Shown piece after piece: positions 1-12,700 of a stretch of DNA of 64,000 nucleotides (the stretch's first letter is position 1; every line of letters starts with the position of its first letter). The DNA is from Anastatus disparis (Eukaryota; Arthropoda; Insecta; Hymenoptera; Eupelmidae). The stretch is taken from contig JAFFSR010000227.1 in NCBI GenBank assembly GCA_017163975.1, positions 124,001 through 188,000 of the forward strand. The letters are read 5' to 3'. A model generated the notes under the pieces. The model searched no databases and was not told where the DNA came from. It saw nothing but the letters and a program-made list of their open reading frames with translations. Position numbers and translations under genes: made by a program.

Positions 1-2320
1 CTTCTCGTTTTACTTGAGTAAATCTAAAGTTGAAATTCGTTAGCAAGAACGAAAATTCTCTATCCTCTCCTATAAAATAAGTCGTTAGTTTAATTATTTT
101 CTAATTGATCATGTATAAAGTATTGCAAAATATCCATTTCCTAACTACATCACTTTCAGCACTATAAAACCAACAAGTCCATCACACTGTTTAGTTTTAG
201 TCTATCTCTTGTTTGCCAACTATAAGATACTATGTACATATGTTATTTCAGTTATACTGCTAAATGACGCTATTAAATTAGGGAGATAGAATGTATAAGA
301 ACAAGAAATTTCCAAAATGCTGTAAGAGCCATAGACAGATGAAGCCAGCTTAAAATACTAAGCGCTAATAAAACTTTTCTCTTTATTTCAATAATAATAA
401 CAGACATCTTTTTTATCTTTACTATATTCTTAGACGATAACTTTACTTATAATTTGATTTTTTTTATAAATAACAATATTATTTTTATTTTTAATCATGT
501 ACAAACAATAAGAATTAAATCGTTTTATACCATGAAACCTTTGACCTATTATAGTGAGAAACGATTTGGCATCATGCGCCAAATCGTTTATGTGAATAAA
601 AAAATAAACAGCCTATTTACAATTATTTATTATCATCACTATCACTAAATAAATAGGCATTTTAATCACTTCTAACTCTTATAAATCAAAGCCTTTTATA
701 ATTTAAGACTGATAAAAGATAAACTTGCCAACTCAAATTATATATGACTATATACAATGACATTTTTCTGCACTTTATTACACAATTTCGTAATTATAGT
801 AAAGCAACATGTTACAAAAACTAAATATTCGGTTTTCTCATATTTTACATTAAATTTTAAAGAATTAAACATTAAACGGGTTTGTGAAAATTTTTATAAT
901 TAAATTAACACTAAAATGTGCGCATCTTTCAATCTTTATCACAGATCTACGAACAGATGCGAACACCTAGATATAATTTACTATGGTAAGCGGGAAAAAA
1001 GTATAATATTGTATAATCATTTAAAAAGCCTACTTAATTTCAAACTACAAACTTTATAACGCTTTCCAAGAACAAAACGTCTTAAATTTCAAATAAATCT
1101 CTGCTTGTCTTAACTATAGAAAAGTTAATAATCCATTTAACGGCTTGTGAATTTATACATGCTAAAGAAAAGAATAGTTATACTACTGGAAAGTATAAAA
1201 ATAACACATTTATTGGCATACCACTCAACTTATCTGATGAGCTGAAATTCTTTTTTTATTTTTCCTTCTCAATCTTTTTATTTTAGGAAAAATACTACTT
1301 TAAAATCTTTTCTCTTTTTTTAACTTTTCAACAATACTTTAAATTTTATAGATGCTTTTTTCCTAAGAGATCCATTAAGAGCTTATATGTTCTTATATAA
1401 GCCCAAAATTATTATGATTATATTGATAAAAAATAATACTACTTCCAACCAATTTTATTTTGCCTTGTCGAAACATTAGAGTTTGTCCGATGAAAGAAAA
1501 AAAAAAGTTTAAGACTAAAAGAAACAAGAGAAGAAAGGAGCTACGCCATATATAAGCGGTTAAAAAGGCGTATGAGTTAAATTGTATGGCTTTTCTATTC
1601 TCTTGGTAATTCATTTTGTGAACCAATAAATCATGGGGAGCTGCTGCACCTTCAACAGTTACGCTTTCATTGGCTAGAAAAGATATATAACTTATAATTC
1701 CCTTATGATAAAATTTTTTTTATCTAAAACGAACGGTTATAATATCTAACGCCATGATCTCAATTTTATGCCGGCTGCTTCTTTTTACCTTTGAATCTTT
1801 TCTATTTTATTTCTTCATCCTAAAAAGTAATTTAATCAGAACTAATATTTAATTAAAGTTATATACATACACTATTTTTTTCTTATCTAAAAAAATTTCT
1901 TTTTTTCTTTCTTTAATAGGGAGCAGTAGATCTTGCTTATAGGAAATTCAAAGACGAAATTAGCTATCGGAAGAAAAGGAAATGAGAAAGTAGAAAAAGA
2001 TTTTGCATACAATAATGATTCCATTACATGAAAACTCAATCTACAATATACTTTTCTTCAAATCTTTTAAGATTTTCTAACCGCAAGCAATCTCGCCTTT
2101 TATTTTAACCAAGGATAATTGCAAGCTCATTCAAACATTCGGCGCATAGCGTTACTTAAATTACTTTCGCACTCTAAGAATTATATACTTGGTAAAAAAT
2201 AAAGTTTATATAGCCTTCAGACTTTTTTTAAATTTCATTCATTCATCCAAATCAGTACTGAGTTCTTTGAGTTGATATGGATTTTAAACTTCTCACTTCA
2301 ATTTGACAAATTTAATGAAA
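1..2320. other. AT-rich intergenic stretch, nothing convincing
   Basis: Low-complexity AT-rich DNA with short open frames of no recognisable composition. A 77-residue minus-strand frame at 1,393-1,626 is T-rich and hydrophobic and has no splice, promoter or family support. I see no gene, RNA or repeat here. Confidence 0.5.
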
Positions 2321-2540
2321 TAGTATATTACACACCAAGGGAGGTAAAGTACTGGCGAGTCCATAGCACATGTGAATTACGACCCGAGCCGGAGGCGAGG
2401 GTGGCAAACATGTGCTATGGGGTCGCCATTTTACCTCCCGTGATGTGTATGCTATTTTTCGCCATACCTGGGCCGAAAATACAACTTTTGTTTTTCGGTG
2501 CCGGGACGAAAGTTGTGCTTTCGGGCAGGGTATGGCGAAA
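2321..2540. repeat. Palindromic element with GC-rich centre plus second hairpin
   Basis: A palindrome runs from TAGTATATTACACACC (2,321) to the mirrored end at about 2,457. Its unpaired centre contains CCCGAGCCGGAGGCGAGGG. A second GC-rich hairpin, CGCCATACC to GGTATGGCG, follows to about 2,537. It belongs to the palindrome family recurring throughout the window (3,208, 4,281, 8,083, 26,433, 28,457, 45,364, 60,415 and others). No coding content. Confidence 0.75.
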
Positions 2541-2668
2541 AATTTATTTCTTTTTCAAGCTAATATCCATTTGCATATATCAATAAATGAGTTGTAAAAT
2601 GAAATTTTTAAATTTACTAAAAATTTTAATCATATAACTTATAAAATAAAATTTTTTAAATATTATGT

Positions 2669-3055
2669 TAAGAGGAGGTCACGTATCTCTGTCCTTTTCT
2701 AATCAAAGAAATGATTTTTTTACAAAATCTACTAACTTTAGCAAAAAATGAAGAGAAAGCCGCATCTTGTATCAAAAAAAGCAATATTTTCTTTGATGAG
2801 AAAGAATTAATTTTATTGCTTCGTTCTCAAGAAAACCTTGAAAAACGAAATTGTCCACCCTAACCTCTATGATTTAAGTTTTTCAAGGTTTTCTTGAAAA
2901 CAAAGCAATAAAATTAATTCTTTCTTATCAAAGAAAATATTGCTTTTTTTGATATGAGATGCGGCTTTCTCTTTATTTTTTGCTAAAGCTATTAGTTTCT
3001 GTGAAAATCTTGATTCTTTAATTAGAAAAGGACAGAGATACGTGACCTCCTCTTA
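2669..3055. mobile_element. Fold-back MITE, arms about 175 bp
   Basis: The arm starting TTAAGAGGAGGTCACG at 2,669 is mirrored by CGTGACCTCCTCTTAA ending at 3,055. The arms stay recognisably complementary almost to the centre near 2,860. It is non-coding and non-autonomous; flanking TTA/TAA could be part of the target site. Confidence 0.8.
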
Positions 3056-3207
3056 ATGACATTTGCAAATTGATAGTTTTAAAGTTGCTCTATCTGCTTT
3101 TTTACAGTTTTTTCACTTTAATAGAATTTTCAGACAGTCTAAAAAGATCAATGATCAAATTTCAAAACTTTAATAATCTACCAAAATTTTTAAAAAATGC
3201 AGTAGAA

Positions 3208-3475
3208 TAGTACATTACGTAACTAGTGCGGGAAGTGGGTGACTCCTGCATGGAAAGTTTGTCACCCGAGCGAAGCGAGGGCGACAATTTCCGTGCGAGA
3301 TCACCCATTTCCCGCACTTGTTACGCATATTATTTTTCCACACGGCGTGCGGGAAGTTCGATTTCCCACACGATTTTCCGTACGGGAAGTGCCCTATTCC
3401 CGCACGAAAAAAGCGTGTGGAAAAAAACTTCCCACACGTAAAAAAGCGTGCGGGAAAAAATTCTCGCACGCTGTG
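3208..3475. repeat. Palindromic element, CCCGAGCGAAGCGAGGG centre, with hairpin-rich tail
   Basis: The hairpin begins TAGTACATTACG at 3,208 and closes near 3,331 with centre CCCGAGCGAAGCGAGGG. A second cluster of interdigitated motifs (GTGCGGGAA, TTCCCGCAC, GCGTGTGGAA) continues to about 3,475. The same GCGTGCGGGAA motifs recur at 4,148-4,540, so the two loci share ancestry. Open frames here are by-products of GC-rich palindromes. Confidence 0.75.
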
Positions 3476-3517
3476 TAAAATATAATATTACAACGAATAA
3501 AATAAATTTGTTAAATA

Positions 3518-3766
3518 TTTAATATTATAAAAACGAAAATCTAAAATTTTTGCGTATGCATTGTAAGTGAGAAAATTATTGAAACAAAGAAAGAAATATA
3601 AAAGAGTCGGGTTACAATTTTAACAAAGAAGAATACCATTCATTAGATGTTTAATATTATAAAAACGAAAATCTAAAATTTTTGCGTATGCATTGTAAGT
3701 GAGAAAATTATTGAAACAAATAAAGAAATATAAAAGAGTGGAGTTACAATTTTAACAAAGAAAAAA
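3518..3766. repeat. Tandem duplication, period about 132 bp
   Basis: The segment beginning TTTAATATTATAAAAACG at 3,518 repeats almost identically at 3,650, including the internal TTTTTGCGTATGCATTG. Two copies, the second slightly shortened. No gene is visible in it. Confidence 0.85.
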
Positions 3767-4147
3767 AATATTACACTGACTTTAAACAATCGTAATAACA
3801 TTAAAATTAATTTTAATGTAAATTCTAAAATTTAAATTCGTAAAAAAATTATCTAACTAAATGATGTTTTGGTTAAATATGTAATTTATTGATTTATTTG
3901 AATTTTTATAGAAATATCTACATTTCTTTTTTTTAAACAAATAATGTACTTTCACTTACGTTTTCTTTTCATAAATAAAAAGTTTACAATATTATATTTG
4001 TTTATATTATCACATCCTCGATTCTCTAATCCACTTTCAATTTCTTTTTTTTGTAATATGAATTTCAATTTAAAATGATATCATTCTTTTTTTTATTATT
4101 AATTTGTAAAATACAATCATATATTATGTAAAAGACCAATCGAACTT

Positions 4148-4540
4148 ACCGAGAATTTTTTCCCGCACGCTTTTTTCTGTGTGGGAATTTTTTTTTCAAC
4201 AGTGGGCTAAAAATACCACTTTGGCTCCCGGCACGGAAAACGAAAAGTGCTAATTTTAGCCTCACTGTTGAAAAAAATCGTATATGCACCACGGAAGGTA
4301 AAATGGACAACCCATAGCACGAGTTTGCCACCCTTGGCTTCGCCTCGGGTGTCAATTCACTCGTGCTATGGCCTGTCCTTTATTTTACCTCCCTAGGTGC
4401 ATAATATACTATTCCGCACGCTTTTTTCCGTGTGGGAAGTTTTTTTCCGCACGCTTTTTTCGTGCGGGAAGAGGGTACTTCTCGTACAGAAAATCGTGTG
4501 GGAAATCGAACTTCCCGCACCCCGTGTGGACAAAATATTA
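4148..4540. repeat. Nested palindromes of the GC-centre family
   Basis: Outer arms carry TTCCCGCACGC / GCGTGTGGGAA motifs like those at 3,340-3,475. Inside, TATATGCACC (4,281) pairs with GGTGCATAATATACTATT (to 4,413) around the centre CCCTTGGCTTCGCCTCGGG, and a further hairpin (TTTTTTTCAACAGTG) lies at about 4,190-4,275. It is a palindrome inserted within another palindromic element. Confidence 0.7.
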
Positions 4541-4899
4541 ACAGTTAATTTTCAACAACAGGAACAGTTTTACAGGTCCTGCAAATGACTTTATATATTT
4601 AAGAGGATGTAAAATACTGATATTACAGTTTTTCAAATTTTTCATTCTTAATTCAAATTTTTTAAAAATATCTTATTAATAAAAAGCATAATATAGAGAT
4701 ATTTCGGAAAATTTTAAAATAAATATTAAAAATTCGAGAAACTGCAATGTCGGTAACTATGTATTAAACATATACCTTATTATATCACCTTAATGAAATT
4801 GTTTCTGTTATGTAAACATTGTAGTACCTTGCAATACGTCGCAAAGGAAAACCTTGCGACGTAGCGATTTTTTTAACAGGCTTTACAGAAAATTTTCAC
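4541..4899. other. AT-rich spacer
   Basis: Nothing recognised apart from a short hairpin, TACGTCGCAAGG-like, near 4,836-4,865. Confidence 0.4.
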
Positions 4900-5573
4900 A
4901 TGTACTTACATGCTTGTTTTTTATTTAATTTAAAAAATTTTTTTTATGTTAATTTACTCTAAAAATAATCTAAATAATCGCATTAATATTTTAAGATTTA
5001 TTTTTAAATATTCATTTAATGATATTTTTTAAAAAATGTGTCTGCTGGGGCAAGTATTAACGAAGCTTTGGTGCAAATATTAACACTGAATACATAAGGA
5101 TATATTTGAAAAAAATGACTAAATACAATAGATAAAATATTAATTTTATAATGACTTTACTGGGATCTTTTTCATAAAAAATCGATGTTATTTTTACTTT
5201 CAAAAAAGATAAAAAAATCGTTTTTTCATATCTTGTTAAAATTTGGTTTTTTATAATTCATCTGTTATCTGGATATTTATTAAAAAGTATATAATTCTTG
5301 TTTACATTGATTAGATACTTATACTTATTATTAAATTGCATTTTTATAATAAGAAAATGTGATTTTAATACTTACCCCGAACGCGGGACAAATATTAACA
5401 CAAAAACTTTTTTAATAAATTCTCTCCCAAAAAAATCTATTGATGATTTTCTTCAAATTCTTGCACTAAATCATAGCTGAAGTAAATTATTAAGATATAC
5501 GATAGGCGGGATACTTAAAAAATTAAAATATTTTTTTTTAAAAGTGTTAATACTAGCCCTGGTCTCCCCTATT
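4900..5573 (-). repeat. Partial copy of the GGGGAGACCGGGACTA element
   Basis: Ends with AGCCCTGGTCTCCCC at 5,573, the same terminus as the element at 36,750-39,057. Internal motifs GGGGCAAGTATTAAC (about 5,047) and GCGGGACAAATATTAAC (about 5,381) match that copy in inverse orientation. The other terminus is not recognisable, so it is a fragment. Confidence 0.6.
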
Positions 5574-7052
5574 TGCTCTATTTGACATTTCATTTATATA
5601 GTCATCCACTTCAATAAAATTAATTATTTTTCAAATATTATATGTCTAATATCACTTGGATAATTTTTCAAAAAAACAAGGAAGAAAAAAAGCATAACAT
5701 AATTTTGGTTTTAAAACGAATAAAAAACAAACGTGACATTGCAAAAATTTCGAGGATAAAGTATTTTGTTTTTGTCGTTTGTTATGTCGCTTTACGATGA
5801 GCAAAATTTTCTTGCACACACGAAAAATGATCTATGCTGTAGTAACACGAGCGAATATAAATTTATCGTGTTCATTCTCAAGTCGAGCGTATATAGGTGG
5901 CTGAAAAATATATGTTCTAGAGACTACAAGATACGCGTGTACTCCTTTACAAACCGTTATTTCTTATGTATTAGCTTCTTTTTTCTTTCTTCCTCTCTCT
6001 CTCTGTCTCTTTCTTTTTTATTTTCTTTCATTCCTTCTCTTATGTCAAAGTATTTTATTTTATTACTTTTATTTTTTTTGTTTTTTTTTCAAAAAATTCA
6101 TTTTATTCTCACTGAACTAACGTCAAGTATAAAAGCAGATTTTCTCTCACTACTGGAATGCAATAGAGCAAGAAAAAAGATGTATAACGCATATATCGAT
6201 ACATTCTACGATTTCTCGACAAGCTTACCATTGGACTTCAATTTTAACGTAACAAAAGAACTACGGAAAATCTATTCGCTTCTATTCCTTAGGTTCAACT
6301 TTATCTTATGTAGATTATTTGTGCAACATTCTAATTTCAACTAATCATAATAAAGAAAATTTGCAGTGAAAATAAAAAAAGGAATTTCGTTATTAATTAT
6401 GATTATACATTTTCTTTTATAATTCAGTATCATTTTTAATACAAATCATCAATCTGATTTTTCCCCTTCAATTTAAATTCTCAAACCCATTTGTGTCATA
6501 TTATTGTGAGTGAATAATCAGGATCCTAATTAAAAGCCATTAAATAGTATTATGATTATTACTTCGATATTATTAATTAGCAAATTTAATTGTGATTTTG
6601 ATATTTCTCTGATGCAACTGGCATTTTCGTATTCTTCAAATAAATTATCAAAATAAGTGTATTTCAATGAATACTGATATTTCATCATTTCAATTTAATA
6701 ATAATTAATATTATAATATTTCAAAATCGCAATTCATAATTTTTCAAATAAACAACGTGAAATATTCAATAAAAATTTTTTCACATCCCCAAACGTGAAG
6801 TTTGTACTCCTTTTCCGCTGAACAGGGAAATAAATATTATCTTCAGTCCTTGTTTTTAACGATATATGCATGCGCGAGTGTACAGTTTATACGTATAAAC
6901 AACTGTGCATTTATGTTAAAAGACTGTTCGAAATATATAATAGTATATTATCTCAACTTAATATTTGTTTCAATCATAAATTTTTATTGAATATTGATTT
7001 GATTTAATGAAATCTAATTATCAAAATCGATAATTTGTGAGCACCCGAGTAC
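5574..7052. other. AT-rich stretch, no supported gene
   Basis: Contains the longest open frame outside the Polinton (5,766-6,344, 192 codons). Its middle is poly-Phe/Leu/Ser encoded by T-rich simple sequence, and it has no family resemblance, so I do not call it. Nothing else seen. Confidence 0.5.
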
Positions 7053-7492
7053 GTACACTTGGCGGAAAGGATATTTTTCCGAATGTGTACCTCAAATGGC
7101 AGCGCTGCATATTTTACCACAGACATATGAAAACTTCGAATTATGCATTGAGTTTTGCATCATGATTATTTTGTTTTTTCTTATAGGTTATTCATGCAAA
7201 ATTCAAATGATAACAACTTAAATTTCATTGTTTATATAATTTAAATTCACAATATTAGATTCTATATAATTATTGAACTGAGAAGTAAAAATTTTATTCA
7301 ATAAAATTAGAATTCGGATCATGAAAAAAGAAAGTAAAATTGTTTGTTTACTAAAATTATGTCATTAAGTAATAAGTAACGATGATGCGAAATTTGCTTT
7401 ATAGTTTGGAATTGTCTTATGCCTATGGTAAAATATGCGATGTTGCCATTTGAGGTTAACATTCGGAAAAATATCCTTTCCGCCAAGTGTAC
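7053..7492. mobile_element. MITE with GTACACTTGGCGG termini (copy 1)
   Basis: Both ends carry GTACACTTGGCGGAAAGGAT and its reverse complement, and the inner arms (CTCAAATGGCA, TTTACCA, GATGCAAAA-like blocks) are also inverted. About 440 bp, non-coding. A second copy lies at 23,123-23,559. Confidence 0.85.
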
Positions 7493-8082
7493 AGCCCTGA
7501 AACCGCACGAAACTCGAAGATGCGCGCGCAAACACCAAAAAGACTAAAGTGATTGCATGAGCTAAGCAAGCGTGCACACACATACGAAAGCCCATGTAAG
7601 TGCACGCGTGTTTATCCCTCTCTTCTCTCGAACGGAGAAAACTGGAAGGGATACGCCAAGAGAGTTGAAGCAAGTAGTGCGCGGAGCTCGCAAGCCTCGG
7701 CCTCAGCATTCTTGGATCAGCTCTCTCATTGTGAGGATGCAGGCTCGCTTAAAACAGTGGCTGTCGCTTGGTTTAAGCATTCCCTGAAGCAAGTAACTTG
7801 TTCTTTGCAATAAATAATTAAGAATTTTATACTCTACTACTTCATTTTAAAAAAAGTTTTAAGCTTTTAGGTATTAATGCTCAAGAACTATAAGCGTTTA
7901 AAAATCTAATTATTTTTATAGGGCTTTTCTTTAATTGCCTGAAACTAGAGAAATATTGAGCGTTAGAGTCTAGTACTTGCATTTGGCATTTTTCATGTTT
8001 TTACATTCAAAATCATCTCCCAAAATTTGAGCAAGATCTGAGTCCCAATACCCTGACACTCTCCTTGTTAGTGTTTAATAAT
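7493..8082. other. Non-AT-rich patch without clear gene
   Basis: 7,500-7,810 is distinctly richer in G+C than its surroundings and has open frames on both strands. A GTAAGT follows CCCAT at about 7,595. It could be a first exon or promoter region, but I find no initiation context or family match. The segment from about 8,030 (CTCTCCTTGTTAGT) recurs near 20,728, so it is partly repetitive. Confidence 0.35.
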
Positions 8083-9627
8083 AATACATTACGATATAAG
8101 TGACCTAAGTGGCACTTTATTACACGGCCGGAGTTATTGCCCGAGCGAAGCGAGGGTGATAACGTGCTGTGTAATAAAGATTCATGAAGGTCTTGAGTAT
8201 CGTATACTATTTTATAGCATGAGGGATATAAATCCGCCACATCAAATTTGTATTCTTAAAAATCAATAGTAAACAAAAACTCTGCACTCCACGATTGATA
8301 ATTCGAAAATTAAAAGCGAAAACTATAAAAAACCAATCTTAGGCAACCTGTGAATGATAAATCGAAAAAGAAAAACGAAAACTATAAATGAACTAAAACT
8401 AAACACTCCATAATTGATGAATCGAAAAAGAAAAAAAAAACTATAATTTAAAAAATATACTTAAAATGGGTAATAATAATTAATTTTTATCAACATCATT
8501 GATATTATGTGGAATTGTTTTTTGAAATCATCTATAAACCGCAACAAGACCAAAATCCCGAAATTTTCGGAATTTTAGTCTCGTTGCGGTGGTTCTCGCT
8601 TCAAAAATTTTGATTTTTTGCTTGGAATTTTAATTTTGAAGCTTCACATTTTACGCTACTATTAAATTTAGTTTTACTCGTACTTACTCATGATTGTTAT
8701 ATAATTTGAAAAATTTTAATATGAAAGAGTTTTAATATACTACAGCTCATTATTATTTATGAAAATACTTTAGAAAATAATCCACATGTCAAATTATTTT
8801 TTATTATACGTATGTTACCTTTGAGCAAATTCATTACAGTCGACGATCTGAGTCCCGCCGCCTTCTCCTCCATCGACTAGCTCATGCGATACCCCCACTC
8901 GCTGACTAAAAGAATTTGTTTCCAAACATTCTGAGTCCCGCCGCTGCTCTATGCGACTTTTTAACTTGTAAAAATGGATTTATTAGTTTAATTTTTTTGT
9001 TTAGAATACAATAAACGTTTATTGAAATAAAAGGTAACAAAAAATATTGTAATATTGCATAATTCTCATTTATATTTACTATAAAAAATATAAAAATTAA
9101 ATTTTTTTATTTATAGGTAACATAAATTTAAAAATTAAAGAATATATTATTTATTGATGAACTAAATACTCATTGTTATTATGAAAATTAAATGAAATAA
9201 GATTTATTTTATCTTTTATTTATAAAGCAATCACTTAAATTTTCAAATAAATAACATTTTATTGATTGATTAAATATATCTAGTTTAATTTTTATATTTT
9301 TTTCTATAGATATAAATGAGAATTATGCAATATTGTATTATTTCTTTGTTACTTTTTATTTCAATAAACATTTTTTGTATCCTAAACAAAAAAATGAAAT
9401 TAATAAACCCATTTTTACAAGTGAAAAAGTCGCATAGAGCAGCGGCGGAACTCAGAATGTTTGGAAACAAATTCTTTTAGTCAGCGAGTGGGGGTAACGC
9501 ACGAGCGAGTCGATGGAGGAGAAGGCGGCGGGACTCAGATCGTCGACTGTATTATACTGTGTAAAAAGTGTCACCTGGGTGACAAAGGAAGTTACCTATA
9601 TGCAGATTTAGGTTCCGCAATACGATA
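8083..9627 (+). mobile_element. ~900-bp palindrome-headed element, interrupted by a fold-back
   Basis: Starts with the palindrome ATACATTACGATATAAG...(centre CCCGAGCGAAGCGAGGG, to about 8,213) and ends with GCAGATTTAGGTTCCGC near 9,620. Blocks TAAATCCGCCA, CGAAAACTATAAA and TAATAATTAATTTTTATC line up with copies at 28,457-29,355 and 60,415-61,261. A 717-bp fold-back (8,835-9,551) is inserted near its right side. Non-coding, non-autonomous. Confidence 0.75.
8835..9551. mobile_element. Fold-back element, arms about 240 bp, GC-rich tips
   Basis: TACAGTCGACGATCTGAGTC at 8,835 mirrors GACTCAGATCGTCGACTGTA ending 9,551. The arms continue through GCCGCCTTCTCCTCCATCGA, CACTCGCTGACTAAAAGAAT and TTCTGAGTYCCGCCGCTGC and into AT-rich sequence. 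It is nested inside the 8,083-9,627 element. No open frame. Confidence 0.85.
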
Positions 9628-9716
9628 ATTATTAAATATATTATATTTATTAAATAAATTTTAATAAATGAAAGAATGGTAATATTAACACTTATTTTAA
9701 ACGGTAATTTTATAAA

Positions 9717-9722
9717 TTTATT
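9717..9722 (-). promoter_or_regulatory. Polyadenylation signal AATAAA
   Basis: AATAAA on the minus strand lies about 40 nt downstream of the stop codon of the secreted repeat-protein gene (stop at 9,762-9,764), at the expected place for its 3' end. Confidence 0.6.
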
Positions 9723-9761
9723 ATTATTATAAAATTATTACATTTCTTTTAATTTTTATAT

Positions 9762-12700
9762 TTACTGTCGTTGATTTTTAAAAATTTTCTTAATAGTTTT
9801 TTGGATTTCTTTGACATTTTTCTTCAGGTTCTTATTATTGAATGGATCCTTGAATATGTTATTGAATTTTTCTTGTAGTTCTTTGAAGAGCTGTAAATAA
9901 GAAGACCATCGTTAAAAATGATCATAATTTGAAAAAAAAACAAAGGAAATATTGATATTATTTACTTTATAATCTTCGTCGACTTCTTGTTCTGGTTTTT
10001 CAGATGTTTCTACTTCATGTTCTGGTTGTTGATGTGTATCCACTTTTGGTTCAACTTCATGCTTTGGTTTTTCAGGTGTCTCCACTTCAGGCTCGACTTC
10101 GTGTTCTGATTCTTTAGGTGTTTCTACTTCAGGTTCAACGTCATGTTCTGGTTCCTTAGGTGTTTTTACTTCAGGCTCGACTTCATGTTCTGGTTCTTTA
10201 GGCGTTTCTACATCGGGTTCAACTCCATGTTCTGGTTTTTTAGGTGTTTTCACTTCAGTTTCAACTTCGTGCTCTGTATTTTCAGGTGTTTCTACTTCAG
10301 GTTCAACTTCTTGTTCTGGTTCTATAGGTGCTTCTACTTCAGAGTTGACTTCTTGTTCTGGTTCTTTTACCTTTGGCTGTACCGTAGGCTCAACTTCAGT
10401 TTCTTCACGGCTAACTGGACTAGCCTAAAAAATCGTAAAAACACATACTAAATAAGTGCAAAAATTCCGAAATAAATTCATGATAGTGAGTAATCAAAAA
10501 TAATTTAGACGTTTTTGAAAACTGATGTAAAGCTTATTTTTCAATAACCACATTCTTCTGTGAAAAGAATTGATACAATATATTGAAGCTTATAGAGCGC
10601 GGTGGTGTAACGGATAGAGCTCTTGCCTTCACCGCGGTGGGCATGGGTTTGAATCCTGGCCAGGTACCTCTGACTTTTATTTGAAAGAAAATTAGTGTGT
10701 GCTATTTATATCGTGACTCTTAAAAAAACCGACCTCATTGGGTATCGGTTGATTGTTGGTCACAAAAGTGGCTGACCATCTATCGGTAGTCAAAGTTTTC
10801 GGTATGATGTGTCAGATGGTTTAGCCTGATGTAATGTGTAAAATGGGAACCGGGCTAGAGTCTATCTGATATCATCATATGAAAAAAGTTAATTGTATAG
10901 AGGACAATATCCTAATATATTAACTTTAAAAAAAAAAGAAAAAAATATATTGAAGCTTTTTATCTTGAATACTGTCCAATAAAACAGAAGAAATGAGACT
11001 TATGGTGACGTCTTACAGAAGTTTAGGAGTTGAACTTTAAGTACAGGTAGGTTCAATTAGAATTGGTTTGCTAGTGGGAGACTGGCAACTGTCCGAAGTA
11101 GACATCTTGAAAGTGTTGTCTTTTTTTTATATTTTACATTTTCAAATTGTAAAAGTATTTACAATATTGCCGTATTTGGAAACAGGATTTTTTTCAAATT
11201 TACTGTTAGTTAATCGATTTTTTTTAATATTGTCAAATGGCATATAATTTGCTTTCTCGGACAATTCGAGAACAGTGCTCGAAGATATAGAAAAACAGGC
11301 CGTTTTTTAGGATTTTGGACTAGGCAGCAGTAAATGCGCGCATTTAGCTAAAATAAAAAACAATTTATTTGCTAACACCAACAGCGTTAACACAGAGACG
11401 TACCTTGATGCTTTAACGCAACATTTTGTACAGGAACACCTACAAGAGCGCCTCACGATCATCACGATTCAGTTGGATATACAAACTGGTATCAGGAGTA
11501 TATTGGGCTTGAGCGGTAAATTGCGATTCGACGAAGAGCGTGAGAGATTTCAGAAGAAAAACAGATGCATCGTATGTCTATCAAAAGCCGGCCGAAAGAC
11601 ATACCAGTAATGCTCCAGGTGTACGCGTCCGATGTGCGATGAACATCGAGCGTATTTATCTACAGAATGTGGTATAGGAATTGAATAAGCAAAGAAATTG
11701 TTGGGTAAAACATTTTCTCATGCTATCTAGCATTTTAAGTTATTTTTAAAGCTTTTTTCGAAATTTGTATATATATTTTTCGTAATAAAATAACCATTTC
11801 TTCACTGAGAAAAAAGATTCCTTATAGTTAATAATTTTTCTTAACAGTTAAAAAATACGGACTTTAAAAGAATAAATTCAGATTTCTGTGTTAAGGAATC
11901 GTATACTTGGATTCATGAACGCGTACGCAAATCTATAATAATATATATAATGAATCACATATGTTACTCATCAAGGTATCTTAATAATTAAAAATTTGTG
12001 AACTTGAATCTGGCGATTTTTGTTTTAACTTCAAAAATTCAACAATACCCTGATGGAAAAATTATCTACTTCATTCGATGAATTTTATTTCTTCAAGAAT
12101 AACTTTTCACTTCCCTAGTGGAAATCGAATCTATGAATAACTGGGAATAACTGGAAATAACTGGAAATAACTGGAAATAACTGCGAATAACTGGGAATAA
12201 CTGTTATAAACTGTTCAGTTTGAGACAGGAATAGCAGTTATTCCCAGTTATTCCCAGTTATTCTCAGTTATTCCCAGTTATTTACATTTTAGCTTAAAAA
12301 TAATTTGAAAAAACAGAGGTAAGAATAACCAGTTATTCGTACCTCTGATTTTTAAAATATTTCTCAATTTAACTGGAAGTAACTGGGAATAACTGGGAAT
12401 ATCTTTTATTCGTACCTCTGATTTTTAAAATTACTTTTAAACTAAACTGTGAATAACTGGGAGTAACTGTTATTCCTGTCTAAAACTGAACAGTTTATAA
12501 CAGTTATTCCCAGTTATTCACAGTTATTCCCAGTTATTCACAGATTCGATTTCCACTAGGGTTAAACCAATAAAAGTATAAAAGAAAGAAATCATTTAAT
12601 ACATTTAAATGTTATGCAAAATTATTTATTTTAAAATAAATAATTACAAACAATAATATGTTGTAATATGTACTTTTACTGGTTGTATAAAAATTAAAAT

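Noticed and set aside
3215..3478. Three overlapping 71-84-codon frames on both strands
   Set aside because: All are translations of a GC-rich palindrome with repeated TTCCCGCACG motifs.
5766..6344. 192-codon open frame, longest outside the Polinton
   Set aside because: Its centre is T-rich simple sequence giving poly-Phe/Leu/Ser; there are no splice, promoter or family features.
12113..12561. Regularly spaced AATAACTGGG repeats, CRISPR-like at first sight
   Set aside because: The units are contiguous, inverted between the two arms and bounded by CCCTAGTGG termini; there are no spacers and the DNA is eukaryotic.
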